Below are positions 8,121 to 17,318 of a DNA stretch of 35,813 bases, piece after piece (position 1 is the first letter of the stretch; the number at the start of each line of letters is the position of its first letter). The position numbers and the translations under genes were made by a program. The stretch is from Shewanella intestini (lineage in GTDB: Bacteria; Pseudomonadota; Gammaproteobacteria; Enterobacterales; Shewanellaceae): assembly GCF_018221465.1 (NCBI RefSeq), contig NZ_JAAIKR010000022.1:1-35813 (forward strand). The letters are read 5' to 3'. The notes under the pieces were generated by a model that was not told the DNA's origin, did not search any database, and was given only the letters and a program-made list of their open reading frames with translations.

Positions 8121-9329
8121 TTATTTTTGTTGTGCTGTGTTGAAAGTGAGTTGCTCAGACACTAACGTAAGCAGTTGTCTTGCTAGCGTTAATTTATCTG
8201 TGACGGCTAACGATTGTTGTCCTTGTGGCCAAAATACCTGTAATGCATTGTTATCGGCATTAAACCCTAAACCTTGTACAGAAACGTCGTTGGCTGCAAT
8301 CATATTGAGGTTTTTGTTGTGTAATTTGCCACGAGCATATTGCTCTACATTGCTGGTTTCAGCAGCAAACCCTACAGTAAAAGGACGTTTATCTAGGCTG
8401 GCAACGGTGGCTACAATATCAGGATTTTTGCTAAGCGCAAGTTGGATATCATCTGCCGATTTTTTGATTTTTTCATCAGCAATGGTACTCACTCGGTAAT
8501 CAGCGACTGCCGCACAGGCAATAAAAATATCTTGTTGCTGAACTTGTTCTAATACTTTATCAAGCATTTGCTGGGCTGACTCAACATTCACTCTGCTAAC
8601 CATGTTTGGTGTTGGCAGATTAACGGGCCCTGCAACTAGGGTGACTTCTGCGCCCATTTGCTTTGCTGCATGAGCAAGGGCAAAGCCCATTTTTCCTGAG
8701 CTGTGATTTGAGATATAGCGCACCGGATCAATTGCTTCACGTGTGGGGCCGGCGGTTATCATCACTTTTTTGCCTGCTAATGGCTGAGGCCCAAAAAAGG
8801 TGACGAGGCGTGTGGCAATATCAAGTGGCTCAAGCATTCGTCCAGGGCCGACTTCACCGCATGCCTGTGACCCTGAATCTGGCCCCCAAATAGTACGACC
8901 TTTGCGAGCTAAGTTAGCAAGGTTTTCTTGAGTGGCGATGTTTTGGTACATCACTTGATTCATGGCAGGACATAGTACGATTGGTGCTTCAGTGGCTAAA
9001 CAGGTCGTGGTGAGCAGTTCATCGGCCATACCTGCATTGACACGGGCAATGATATTGGCCGTTGCAGGGGCAACTAATACAACGTCTGCCCAACGCGCTA
9101 GCTCAATATGACCCATCGCAGCTTCTGCTGCAGGGTCGAGTAGGTCGCTAGCAACTGGGTGGCCTGATAACGCTTGTAGCGTTAAAGGCGTGATAAATTC
9201 CATGGCACTTTGGGTCATAATAACGCGTACATCAGCCCCTCGTTCTTTTAAACGGCGGATAAGGTCTGCGCTTTTATATGCGGCTATACCACCGCCAATG
9301 CCGAGTAACACTTTCTTATCAGTTAGCAT
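8121..9329 (-). CDS. coaBC: Bifunctional phosphopantothenoylcysteine decarboxylase / phosphopantothenate-cysteine ligase
   Basis: CoaBC carries out two consecutive steps of coenzyme A synthesis. The protein has 402 residues. The N-terminal flavoprotein decarboxylase (about 1-190) shows [18 protein letters not shown], the catalytic histidine at residue 74 in [15 protein letters not shown], and the active-site cysteine in [14 protein letters not shown]. The C-terminal CTP-dependent ligase (about 190-400) shows [32 protein letters not shown] and the KIKKS lysines. It is the first gene of the leftward coaBC-dut-slmA unit and divergent from radC. Confidence 0.97.
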   Translation of the reverse strand: MLTDKKVLLGIGGGIAAYKSADLIRRLKERGADVRVIMTQSAMEFITPLTLQALSGHPVASDLLDPAAEAAMGHIELARWADVVLVAPATANIIARVNAGMADELLTTTCLATEAPIVLCPAMNQVMYQNIATQENLANLARKGRTIWGPDSGSQACGEVGPGRMLEPLDIATRLVTFFGPQPLAGKKVMITAGPTREAIDPVRYISNHSSGKMGFALAHAAKQMGAEVTLVAGPVNLPTPNMVSRVNVESAQQMLDKVLEQVQQQDIFIACAAVADYRVSTIADEKIKKSADDIQLALSKNPDIVATVASLDKRPFTVGFAAETSNVEQYARGKLHNKNLNMIAANDVSVQGLGFNADNNALQVFWPQGQQSLAVTDKLTLARQLLTLVSEQLTFNTAQQK

Positions 9330-9484
9330 GATTTATTTCCCACATTTTTAATGCGGCCTACCTTATCACAATGGCTTGCTAGAGGTCAGATCCGCATCTC
9401 AAAAATTTCGTCCATAATAAAGGCGCGAATCACAGATAAAATTATCTTGGTCGATTAATGGATTAATCAAATACGGACAATGGA

Positions 9485-10159
9485 ATGACAATTAAACAAT
9501 GGCCTCAGGGTGAAGGCCCACGAGAAAAGTTATTAACTCGCGGTGCAATGGCGTTGTCGGATGCTGAACTTATCGCGGTGATTTTGCGTAGCGGACTTGT
9601 TGGCCATAATGCGGTAGATATGTCGCGAGAAATGTTGGCGCATTTTGGTGGATTACGTAAGTTATTTGCCGCATCTCAGCCTCAAGTTTGTAAATTAGCC
9701 GGTGTTGGGCCGGTAAAATTTGCTCAATTGCAGGCCACAGCGGAGCTGGCTAAGCGTATTGCGCAAGAAAATTTGCAAAAAGGGCAAGTTTTGACAAATC
9801 CTGATTTAACTCGGGACTATTTAATGAGACAATTAGCAGACCGATCCTATGAAGTGTTCGCCTTATTATTGTTGGATACCCAACATCAAGTCATACAATT
9901 TGTAGAATTATTCCGTGGCACCATCAACTGTGCGTCAGTATATCCTCGCGATATAGTGGCACTTGTGCTTGAAAAAAGTGCAGCAGCAGTCATTGTGTGT
10001 CACAACCATCCATCGGGCATTGCAGAGCCCAGTGAAGCTGATCGGCGAATAACTGAGCGAATAAAAAATGCATTGGAAACTATCGATGTTTCTCTATTAG
10101 ATCATATGGTTGTAGGTGATCAGGACATAGTTTCTTTCGCTGAACGTGGATGGATTTGA
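9485..10159 (+). CDS. radC: RadC family JAMM-domain protein
   Basis: A 224-residue protein with an N-terminal helix-hairpin-helix region (FAASQPQVCKLAGVGPVKFAQL) and a C-terminal JAMM/MPN metalloprotease-like fold. The metal-binding signature is HNHPSG(x7)D, with His173, His175 and Asp186, and the end SFAERGWI is standard. The molecular role of RadC is still unsettled; the older link to DNA repair in E. coli was later shown to be due to another gene. It sits between coaBC and rpmB as in most gammaproteobacteria. The leading GEGPREKLLTRGAMALSDAEL fits the family start, supporting the ATG at 9485. Confidence 0.95.
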   Translation: MTIKQWPQGEGPREKLLTRGAMALSDAELIAVILRSGLVGHNAVDMSREMLAHFGGLRKLFAASQPQVCKLAGVGPVKFAQLQATAELAKRIAQENLQKGQVLTNPDLTRDYLMRQLADRSYEVFALLLLDTQHQVIQFVELFRGTINCASVYPRDIVALVLEKSAAAVIVCHNHPSGIAEPSEADRRITERIKNALETIDVSLLDHMVVGDQDIVSFAERGWI

Positions 10160-10169
10160 AAAACATTGC

Positions 10170-10198
10170 TTGATCTTATACTCGCTATCGTGTATAAA
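10170..10198 (+). promoter_or_regulatory. Sigma-70 promoter of rpmB-rpmG
   Basis: TTGATC (10170-10175) and TATAAA (10193-10198) are separated by 17 bp. The GCGCCC stretch after the -10 resembles a discriminator of stringently controlled ribosomal promoters. It lies 86 bp before the rpmB start. Confidence 0.65.
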
Positions 10199-10283
10199 AT
10201 GCGCCCTCTTTGTGCCTCGGGCGACGGCCATACGAGGCACATTAATGCTCGAGCGTTAAAAATTTGTTTTGGAGAAGATTGAC

Positions 10284-10520
10284 ATGTCAAGAGTATGCCA
10301 AGTTACTGGCAAGAAGCCTATGGTTGGTAACAACCGTTCGCACGCTAAAAATTCGACTCGTCGTCGTTTTTTACCTAACCTACAAAACCACCGTTTTTGG
10401 TTAGAAGAAGAAAAACGCTTCGTGCAACTACGTGTATCTACTAAAGGTATCCGTATTATCGACAAAAAAGGTATTGAAGTTGTAGTTAAAGAACTTCGTG
10501 CCCGCGGCGAGAAGGTATAA
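10284..10520 (+). CDS. rpmB: 50S ribosomal protein L28
   Basis: Ribosomal protein L28 of the large subunit, 78 residues, with start [17 protein letters not shown] and typical arginine/lysine-rich body ([17 protein letters not shown]). The ATG at 10284 is preceded by TTGGAGA, which excludes the upstream in-frame ATG at 10269. It forms a two-gene operon with rpmG, 6 bases further on. Confidence 0.98.
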   Translation: MSRVCQVTGKKPMVGNNRSHAKNSTRRRFLPNLQNHRFWLEEEKRFVQLRVSTKGIRIIDKKGIEVVVKELRARGEKV

Positions 10521-10526
10521 TAGAAA

Positions 10527-10700
10527 ATGGCTAAATCTAAAGGTAATCGTGAGAAGATCAAATTAGTATCAAGTGCTAATACTGGTCACTTCTACACTAC
10601 TGAAAAAAATAAACGTAACATGCCTGAAAAAATGGAAATCAAAAAATTTGATCCAGTTATTCGTCAGCACGTTATCTATAAAGAATCTAAAATCAAGTAA
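10527..10700 (+). CDS. rpmG: 50S ribosomal protein L33
   Basis: Small basic protein of 57 residues, too short for many gene finders: [20 protein letters not shown], then [20 protein letters not shown] and [17 protein letters not shown]. It is the zinc-free form of L33, because the two CxxC pairs of the zinc form are absent. The spacing of 6 bases after rpmB fits translational coupling; the region before the ATG (GAAGGTATAATAGAAA) holds a weak GAAGG. It is followed directly by a strong terminator. Confidence 0.98.
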   Translation: MAKSKGNREKIKLVSSANTGHFYTTEKNKRNMPEKMEIKKFDPVIRQHVIYKESKIK

Positions 10701-10716
10701 TTGATTTAATTCTTTT

Positions 10717-10744
10717 AAAAGCCCCTTTTTAGGGGCTTTTTTTT
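10717..10744 (+). terminator. Terminator of rpmB-rpmG
   Basis: AAAGCCCCT-TTTT-AGGGGCTTT followed by a T-run, 17 bases after the rpmG stop. Confidence 0.92.
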
Positions 10745-11176
10745 GGCTTAAATTTACTGCAATACTGTTTATACGCCTTCCTTGTTATGTTTCCCCGTTG
10801 GTGAATATTGTTGATTAGCTTAAGCCACTATGGCTGTGCAGCTATTGCTGGTGGCAATCACCTTAATCTAAAAATAAAGCGGCAGGTATCACCATTATTG
10901 CTATTCGTTTATTGGGTAAATATTCAATATGACTAATGTGGTTACCTTGATGGTTTTTCACGATTAATGAGCATATCAAAATAAGTAAAATATCTGTTTT
11001 TTCTTATTTATTCTAGGTTATTTCTTGTTTGTTAATCATTTTTGTTCCAGATTTTTTTTAATATAAAAAGGCTTTTAAATCTATAGTTAATGAATTATTA
11101 TGCGTTGTAGTTAAATTAATATGCGCTATAGTTGGGTTGGAAAGCTATTTGGCGGTGAAAATAGAGGCGGAGCAAC
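10745..11176 (+). other. Non-coding region upstream of argA
   Basis: This 432-bp AT-rich stretch has no open frame with a ribosome site. Apart from the ARG-box-like pair at 11089-11127, I see no repeat, RNA gene or clear promoter in it. The argA promoter is expected in the last 120 bp. Confidence 0.6.
11089..11127 (+). promoter_or_regulatory. Candidate tandem ARG boxes (ArgR operator) of argA
   Basis: Two similar units, TGAAT-TATT-ATGCG (11091-11104) and TAAAT-TAAT-ATGCG (11112-11125), lie exactly 21 bp apart. ArgR operators are pairs of 18-bp boxes (core TGAAT-N4-ATTCA) separated by 3 bp, giving the same 21-bp period. The left half-sites match well and the right ones only partly. Position (about 50-85 bp before argA) and spacing support the call. 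Confidence 0.4.
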
Positions 11177-12496
11177 GTGAGAACAACGGAGTTAGTAGAT
11201 GGTTTTCGGCATTCAGCACCTTATGTAAATGCGCATCGAGGGAAAACCTTTGTGATTATGATCGGCGGTGAGGCCATTGCCGACAATCATTCTCGTGCCA
11301 TTTTAAACGATGTGGCATTGTTGCATTCTCTAGGGATTAAAATTGTGCTGGTTTACGGTGCAAGGCCGCAAATTGACCAAGGTTTAGCTCGTGCGGGTAT
11401 CACGCCAAATTATCATAATCGTATCCGCATTACTGACGACGAGTGTTTACGGATTATTAAACAAGTCGCTGGGGAAGCTCAATTTGATATTACTGCTCGT
11501 TTATCAATGAGCTTAGGTAATACTCCAATGCAAGGCTCTCATATCAATTTAGTCAGTGGTAACTTTGTGATTGCTCAGCCACTGGGTGTTGATGATGGTG
11601 TTGACTATTGTTTGACCGGTAAGGTAAGACGTATTGATACGCAAGGGATCAAAAGGCAACTTGATGACAATGACATTGTATTAATGGGCCCCATTGCCGC
11701 GTCTGTAACAGGAGAAAGCTTTAACCTCACTGCTGAAGAGGTTGCTACTCAAGTTGCGGTGAAATTAAAAGCTGACAAAATGATTGGTTTTAGCCGTGCG
11801 AATGGTTTGTTAGATGAAACCGGTAGTGTGATTGCAGAGCTAATGCCAAACCAAGCTCAAGCTATGTTGCCAACGTTGAACCAACAAAATAAAACGTGTC
11901 CTAGTACCTTAGCTTTTATTAAAGCCAGTATTGATGCTTGTCGTAAGGGGGTTCCACGCTGTCATTTAGTGAGTTACCTCGAAGATGGTGCATTACTACA
12001 AGAACTCTTCTCTCGTGAAGGGATTGGCACACAAATGGTTACAGAGAGCGCTGAGCAGCTTCGTAGAGCGACGATTAGTGATATTGGCGGTGTGCTTGAC
12101 CTTATTCGTCCTTTAGAAGAACAGGGCGTGCTTGTGAGGCGCTCACGGGAACAGCTTGAAATGGAAATTGAGCAGTTCATGTTAATTGAACGCGACAGTT
12201 TGGTGATAGGCTGCGCAGCGTTATATCCGTTTGCAGAAGATAATGCCGGCGAGTTTGCTTGCTTGGTCGTACATCCGGATTATCGAGATGCTGATCGTGG
12301 TAGTGTGTTATTGAATAATATTATTGGTCAAGCCCGTGTTCGCGGCTACCAACAATTGTTTGCGTTAACCACGCGCAGTATTCATTGGTTTTTAGAGCAT
12401 GGGTTTAATATGGTTGATGTGGATAAATTACCTGAGAAGAAAAAACAGTTATATAACTTCCAACGTAAATCCAAAGTGTTAGCGCTTGAGTTGTAA
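11177..12496 (+). CDS. argA: Amino-acid N-acetyltransferase (N-acetylglutamate synthase)
   Basis: ArgA makes N-acetylglutamate from acetyl-CoA and glutamate, the first and arginine-inhibited step of arginine synthesis. The 439-residue protein (E. coli ArgA has 443) has an N-terminal amino-acid-kinase-like regulatory domain (about 20-270; [27 protein letters not shown]) and a C-terminal GNAT acetyltransferase domain (about 295-439; [20 protein letters not shown] is the acetyl-CoA loop region). Translation starts at GTG 11177 after AGAGGCGGAG. It stands alone with its own terminator. Probable ArgR sites lie upstream. Confidence 0.96.
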   Translation: MRTTELVDGFRHSAPYVNAHRGKTFVIMIGGEAIADNHSRAILNDVALLHSLGIKIVLVYGARPQIDQGLARAGITPNYHNRIRITDDECLRIIKQVAGEAQFDITARLSMSLGNTPMQGSHINLVSGNFVIAQPLGVDDGVDYCLTGKVRRIDTQGIKRQLDDNDIVLMGPIAASVTGESFNLTAEEVATQVAVKLKADKMIGFSRANGLLDETGSVIAELMPNQAQAMLPTLNQQNKTCPSTLAFIKASIDACRKGVPRCHLVSYLEDGALLQELFSREGIGTQMVTESAEQLRRATISDIGGVLDLIRPLEEQGVLVRRSREQLEMEIEQFMLIERDSLVIGCAALYPFAEDNAGEFACLVVHPDYRDADRGSVLLNNIIGQARVRGYQQLFALTTRSIHWFLEHGFNMVDVDKLPEKKKQLYNFQRKSKVLALEL

Positions 12497-12546
12497 TTCA
12501 TCATTGCATTGCAAGTTGGTGTGTACCTTATGTTTTTAGGGCAATG

Positions 12547-12575
12547 AAAAGCCGAAGTGATACTTCGGCTTTTTT
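12547..12575. terminator. Terminator between argA and pilY1 copy 1
   Basis: AAAAGCCGAAGT-GAT-ACTTCGGCTTTTTT, a 12-bp stem with A- and T-runs, able to end both convergent transcripts. Confidence 0.9.
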
Positions 12576-12602
12576 GTGAGGAACATTTATACTTGCAACA
12601 GA

Positions 12603-15600
12603 TTAATCGTTACTCTGGAAGTAAATTCGGTTCATCTGCAATCCGCCGCCAATACAGCGATCATCGCCTGCGGCGCAGCCGTCATTTACGTTACCCGCCT
12701 TTTCCATTTTGTCACCGGCACGACCAATACCAATTAAGTACATGCTGTCACTGTTCTGGGGGACGACGATTGTCGGTGTATCGGGGATCCCTTTACCTGT
12801 TTCATAAGATAATTCTTTGTATGAACGCACCCCGCGATGTAAATCAAAACTATATAAATGGCCTGTGCCAGTTGTAAAACATTGGGCTGCGTTGGTTGAA
12901 TCCCCAGGTATGTAAGAGGTGAAAAACACTCGGCCTTTCGCAATTAACGGCGCAGACATACTTTTTTCGCCTGGGTGGGTTAAGTTGTAATACCAGCCAC
13001 GTTTGTTGCTAAAGGCTATCTCGTCACTTTCTGATGAAGGCGGTTTATCAGTAACATTATACAAATCATCGATTTTTAAGGTATCAGGTACTGGGTTAAT
13101 GCTGCCGTTAAATGACTTAGTTACCACGTTTCTGTCTTGAATAACAAAGAACTTATCTTGGCGGTTTTTATCCAGTGGATGCGGGCGATGACCGCTACCA
13201 ATGACCACTGCGTCATACGGGATATCTTGGTAAGTTTTGTAACTTTGACCGTGTAGATTAACGGTATGTAAGTTGGTAGTTATGGTTTGGGCAATGACGG
13301 GTTCGGTAAAGAAACGACGGTCATTAAAAATACTTTGTCCACCTAAACTGGCCAGTTTAAAAGCCGTCCAAGGTGCCGTGTTACTGGTAGGTTGCGCGCT
13401 AGGTAAGTCTATTCGCCATATATTGGCTCCAGTATCGGTGGCATAAAGTCGATCGGTTAAGCCGTCATTATCACTGTCTACAATGGCAACCTTATTGGGG
13501 ATACTGTCAGTTATTCCCGCCAATTGCGTGGTATTTGGGCCTCGATTAGCTGTAAATTTATGCACCATTTTGCCGGTGTCGGCGTCAATAATATAAACGC
13601 CTCGACCGAGGGTGTCGTTAATGCCTACAGATTCACTGTCTTTGGTGGCCGGTGAATAACCCGCTCCGACAATCATGACCGGTTTGGCGTTGGCTGCGAT
13701 AGTATTGTTTCTAGGAAAGCCGGGTATAGAGGTAATTACCGGTTCTGACCAAGTTTGTCCCATTTTGTCAAAGCCTAAATCAGCGGGTGAAACTTTCCAT
13801 TTTAAAGTGGGGTGATCAGGCTGAGTAATATCAAGCGCGTAATATGCATTGCCACCACGACGCATACCGAAGAATAGCCATGCTTTATCAATGGTACCGG
13901 AGGCGTTTCGTTTTACATAGGCCACTGGTGTACTGTCTAATCCATAAACTGAGTGGACGCCACTTTGTTGGTTCGTGGTTAGTTCAGCTACATTGGGGAG
14001 TAATTGTTTGGGCATAAATGCCCATGATTCAGAGACTGAATTACCATTGTCGGAAAACATATGCATAAAACCGTGGTTGGTACCCATGAATATTTTTATA
14101 TTGGGGGTTTTCTCCGTACCATAGTTAATGACTAACGGTTTTGAGTGTAAAGAGTCTCCCATAATGTCTTTACGCAGTTCATTGGTATTATGATTATTAT
14201 TATCGTCGTTGACGTCATAACCTTTTATCCATTTAAATAGCTCATCGAGTCTGCTTGGTGTCACTTTCATAAATTGAGCTAATTTTCTTTCATCTCCTAA
14301 TGCTGTTTGTGCGTTGGCCTTGGTTAAGAGTTGTAACGCATTATTACTGCCTAAGTTACTTAATAGGTATCGGGTGTGATTTTGCTGTAAATGCTGAGCG
14401 ACACCGCCGAGTTGAACATCGCTGCCATCACCTCCTGCAGGCATAGAAGAGCAGTTTTGAGTCCAAAAACTACAAGAACCTGATTTCAATAACCCATTAA
14501 TATTCAGTGCCGCTTTATTGTTAACATCAAAAACTTCACCTTTGTCATTAATCTTAAGTTTTTTAATATTTCCAGACCAGCGAGCGCCTCGAGAAGGTAA
14601 GAAGACGGAATGGTATGCCACCCCATTGGTATTCACTCGATTTGCTGATACGGCAGGTGAGCTAAATGTGGCAGGTTTATTACTGACTTCTGCAAACACT
14701 TTTTGCAGGGCTTTTTGCAGGGCTTCAGAACTGACGGCAGAGAAGTAACTACCGCCACCTTTGCGTGCGGTTTCTTCAAGCAGTGAGCGAGCATTATCTG
14801 CACCGCGACTATAACCAATAGTGTAAGTGGTGACGTTTTGTGAGTTATCGACATTGGGATTTACATCGTTTTCATACATCCATTTTGCCAACTCTGGTAG
14901 TCCCTCTCTGCGGCTAATACTGTGGCCAACAAGCGATGAAATCCGTGAAATTGAATGATTGTCGTTGATGGGCTGACCATCAGTGATATAAACAATAGAG
15001 GCATTAGATTGACAAACTTTTCCTACAAATGGAGAGAGGTATTTGCCATTTGCTGAAGCGTGAGGGTCGCTATTGGGGTTAGTGTCTCTTTGGTTTTTAC
15101 CATAATAAACATCGCTACCGCTAAAATAGCGATAAGCTTCATATAACGTGTCACATAGTGGTGTGGAGCCAAGCGGCTTGAGTTGTTGAACGGTACTGAG
15201 AATTGTTTTTTTATTTTGATCGGTAAAAGGTCTGATGCCGTGAATAATACGTCCACCGTATGATCTTGAGGAGCTGTCGGCATTGTAAATAGCCAATCCA
15301 AAATCAACACCTGGAGTATTAAGAATGGTGTCGGTGATCACTTGCTTTGCAACATCCATACGCGTGTAGTTGGTTGCGCTTCTGTTTGAGTTATACCACT
15401 CGATATATTTTCTCGTGTAAAGCGTAACCGAATTACCTAGGCCGAATCCTGTTTTCTTTGCCTTTACAACTATATCGTCCACACTACCATTGGTTGCGCT
15501 TGGAGCTAAATAAGGCTCGCTATGGCCATCGACAGGGAAGCCGTTAGGATAGTGTTTGTTAGTTTGTCTTCCTGATGCATTACCTTGGTCGTGTTCTGAT

Positions 15601-16127
15601 ATATCGATAAAGCAGTCAATGGTGTCGATACTGCTGCCATCATTTTCAGGTAGTTTTTTCCAGGTTTTACTTGTGCTGTCGTAATGACGAATATAACCAG
15701 TAAACATACCGTAGTGTTCTAAATAGTATGTTGACTGAGCACAGCCATTGTATTTTTGTTGAACAATTTGTTTGCTGTTTAAACTAGGGACTTTTTCAAT
15801 ATCATCACTGTAATATAATGTCGTACTGTCTGTTACGCTTTCATGACTTTGTGTTTGGCTTTGATGTTGACTATGTCCATATGCATGTCCATGACTGTTG
15901 CTATGGCTTTGATAGTGAGTTTGAGTTTGGCCATGATTATAGAAATGATTTGCTCTAAAGCCTGAGCGCATACTCCCTGAGGTATCGAAAATAATGAGTA
16001 CTTGCGGACGGTCATTGGTACGAATGCTTGATTCGGTAACGTAAAGTTCGGTGTCATCGGCAATATTTAAGCTGCTATAACAGACACTAAACAATACGAT
16101 TAAGCAGGTGAAAAAGCGTTTGATCAT
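12603..16127 (-). CDS. pilY1: PilY1-like type IV pilus assembly/adhesin protein, copy 1 (His-rich)
   Basis: Secreted protein of 1174 residues. A signal peptide covers about residues 1-23 (MIKRFFTCLIVLFSVCYSSL). The N-terminal von Willebrand A domain carries the metal site D48-T-S50-G-S52 and later VYITDGQPINDNHSISR. The C-terminal half is a PilY1-type beta-propeller (from about residue 640; FMGTNHGFMHMF, WLFFGMRRGGNAYYALD). It has a calcium-loop-like motif DSDNDGLTD near residues 880-888, like the one that controls pilus retraction in Pseudomonas PilY1. Residues 61-95 form a histidine-rich insert with nine histidines, absent from copy 2. The ATG at 16127 is 2 bases after the pilX-like stop, with AGGAAG inside the end of that gene, so translation is coupled. 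Probable role: pilus biogenesis, surface attachment and mechanosensing. Confidence 0.9.
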   Translation of the reverse strand: MIKRFFTCLIVLFSVCYSSLNIADDTELYVTESSIRTNDRPQVLIIFDTSGSMRSGFRANHFYNHGQTQTHYQSHSNSHGHAYGHSQHQSQTQSHESVTDSTTLYYSDDIEKVPSLNSKQIVQQKYNGCAQSTYYLEHYGMFTGYIRHYDSTSKTWKKLPENDGSSIDTIDCFIDISEHDQGNASGRQTNKHYPNGFPVDGHSEPYLAPSATNGSVDDIVVKAKKTGFGLGNSVTLYTRKYIEWYNSNRSATNYTRMDVAKQVITDTILNTPGVDFGLAIYNADSSSRSYGGRIIHGIRPFTDQNKKTILSTVQQLKPLGSTPLCDTLYEAYRYFSGSDVYYGKNQRDTNPNSDPHASANGKYLSPFVGKVCQSNASIVYITDGQPINDNHSISRISSLVGHSISRREGLPELAKWMYENDVNPNVDNSQNVTTYTIGYSRGADNARSLLEETARKGGGSYFSAVSSEALQKALQKVFAEVSNKPATFSSPAVSANRVNTNGVAYHSVFLPSRGARWSGNIKKLKINDKGEVFDVNNKAALNINGLLKSGSCSFWTQNCSSMPAGGDGSDVQLGGVAQHLQQNHTRYLLSNLGSNNALQLLTKANAQTALGDERKLAQFMKVTPSRLDELFKWIKGYDVNDDNNNHNTNELRKDIMGDSLHSKPLVINYGTEKTPNIKIFMGTNHGFMHMFSDNGNSVSESWAFMPKQLLPNVAELTTNQQSGVHSVYGLDSTPVAYVKRNASGTIDKAWLFFGMRRGGNAYYALDITQPDHPTLKWKVSPADLGFDKMGQTWSEPVITSIPGFPRNNTIAANAKPVMIVGAGYSPATKDSESVGINDTLGRGVYIIDADTGKMVHKFTANRGPNTTQLAGITDSIPNKVAIVDSDNDGLTDRLYATDTGANIWRIDLPSAQPTSNTAPWTAFKLASLGGQSIFNDRRFFTEPVIAQTITTNLHTVNLHGQSYKTYQDIPYDAVVIGSGHRPHPLDKNRQDKFFVIQDRNVVTKSFNGSINPVPDTLKIDDLYNVTDKPPSSESDEIAFSNKRGWYYNLTHPGEKSMSAPLIAKGRVFFTSYIPGDSTNAAQCFTTGTGHLYSFDLHRGVRSYKELSYETGKGIPDTPTIVVPQNSDSMYLIGIGRAGDKMEKAGNVNDGCAAGDDRCIGGGLQMNRIYFQSND

Positions 16128-16129
16128 GA

Positions 16130-16573
16130 CTAACTTCCTGTAAAGACTTCTTGCTCCACACCAGTATCAATAACTAATTTGCCATGACCACCGCGCCCAT
16201 ACTTGGCGGCACTTTCGATTTCTGAGCGTCTACAACTTATTGTATTTACTGCAAAAGCTTGGCTAGTACGTTGACAGCTAACGTCGTTTTTGGTTAATGG
16301 TTTAATGGTTGAACTAACATGGAGTTTGGGATTATTAATGGTAATTGGGGCGTCAATATTTGCCATGGTGGCCCCTTGAGTATCATGAAGAGCTTGTTCT
16401 TGAGCGCCAACGGCCATTTCTCTGGCGGCAACTTGTTCAGAGCCTGCTCCAGCCATTCTGATTGACTGATTTGCGTTGACAGCAAGTGCGACACCGATAA
16501 TGGTTAAGAGTAGTAAAATGATGAGTGAGAAAAAGAGAACAATACCTTGTTGCTTCTTGAAAGAGTGCTTCAT
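16130..16573 (-). CDS. pilX: PilX-like minor pilin, copy 1
   Basis: Prepilin-like protein of 147 residues. A short basic leader (MKHSFKKQQG) ends at Gly10, the expected prepilin-peptidase cleavage point, and is followed by the hydrophobic helix IVLFFSLIILLLLTIIGVAL. The mature residue 5 is phenylalanine instead of the glutamate of major pilins, a known trait of PilX/GspK-type minor subunits. The soluble part carries cysteines in SCQRTSQ and SCRRSE that could form a disulfide. It precedes and is coupled to pilY1, the standard pilX-pilY1 order. Other minor pilin genes (fimU, pilV, pilW, pilE) are not beside it. AGGAT precedes the ATG. Confidence 0.8.
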   Translation of the reverse strand: MKHSFKKQQGIVLFFSLIILLLLTIIGVALAVNANQSIRMAGAGSEQVAAREMAVGAQEQALHDTQGATMANIDAPITINNPKLHVSSTIKPLTKNDVSCQRTSQAFAVNTISCRRSEIESAAKYGRGGHGKLVIDTGVEQEVFTGS

Positions 16574-16847
16574 ATTAGTATCCTATCTCGTTAAATTAAA
16601 CATCAGCAACTCTGTTGCCCTAGAAAGGTTCTCGACAAAACGTCAGTCATTGAGTTGAGGTTTTGTGGAGGTGGAACTATTTTAACCAAGAAATTAAAAA
16701 CATGAATATGACAATGACTTAATGGGTACTTATTTATTATCCCTAGACAGGAATTTACCCATTTCGTAACAGTTTGGATACAAAGTGTATGGTAAATCGT
16801 TGCATTGTTGTTTGAATAACGCTGTTTTTTTAACGTGTTGGCAGTGT

Positions 16848-16955
16848 ATTAAAGCCGCCGTTTGAGACTGACTTTGTGCAATTAGCCGCCACGTGATGTA
16901 TTAATGCCATCGCTCAATTTTGAGACTGACTAGAGTCAATTATAGCTCAAGATTA
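16848..16955. repeat. Imperfect tandem repeat of about 50-58 bp
   Basis: Two neighbouring units share GTATTAA(A/T)GCC, then TTTGAGACTGACT (exact at 16861-16873 and 16919-16931) and CAATTA. A third, weaker start (GTATTGGGACACCGAATGAG) follows near 16977. The repeats lie upstream of pilX copy 1. A regulatory role or remnants of module duplication are both possible. Confidence 0.55.
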
Positions 16956-17101
16956 AATTTGGTGCTGGCTGGTGGTGTATTGGGACACCGAATGAGATTG
17001 ATGGAAAAAGATGGTTAACCAAGTGCTGCGCTTGGGCTAATGAAATAGTGTCACGCCGATATAAACTCTGATAGAAATTGTCTTACTGTTATTTGACGTT
17101 A

Positions 17102-17140
17102 TCGCTTGATTGTTAACATAATTTATTGGCAATCAAGCGA
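17102..17140. repeat. Inverted repeat between the pilus modules
   Basis: TCGCTTGATTG (17102-17112) and CAATCAAGCGA (17130-17140) are perfect 11-bp inverted copies around a 17-base loop containing TTAACATAA. There is no T-run, so it is not a standard intrinsic terminator. It could be an mRNA 3'-end stabiliser or an operator. Confidence 0.5.
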
Positions 17141-17318
17141 CGCACTTCGGCTTGAATAATCAGCCGTTTTTCATGACACCTCGTCATGCTTAGATGACGT
17201 TAGTGCGGTGGTCAATAGCGTCATTTAGGCTCTGATTGAGGTGTGAGTGTCATTGCCATCTTAACTCTCGTTCCTGTTTTAGTTTGGCGCTCTGTGGCGT
17301 TTACATCTACTGATATAG

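Larger units (their letters stand above)
16574..17318. other. 745-bp spacer between the two pilX-pilY1 modules
   Basis: No convincing gene is seen. The spacer holds an imperfect tandem repeat (16848-16955) and an 11-bp inverted repeat with a 17-base loop (17102-17140). No intrinsic terminator oriented for the leftward genes is evident. The right-hand pilY1 (ending 17319) may therefore read through into the left-hand pilX-pilY1. Confidence 0.6.

Noticed and set aside
8137-8499. 120-codon frame opposite coaBC
   Set aside because: Antisense to the conserved CoaB domain.
10256-10561. Frame opposite rpmB-rpmG
   Set aside because: Antisense shadow of two certain ribosomal protein genes.
16574-17318. 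Hidden minor pilin genes (fimU, pilV, pilW) between the modules
   Set aside because: No frame with a prepilin leader and hydrophobic helix was found in this spacer.
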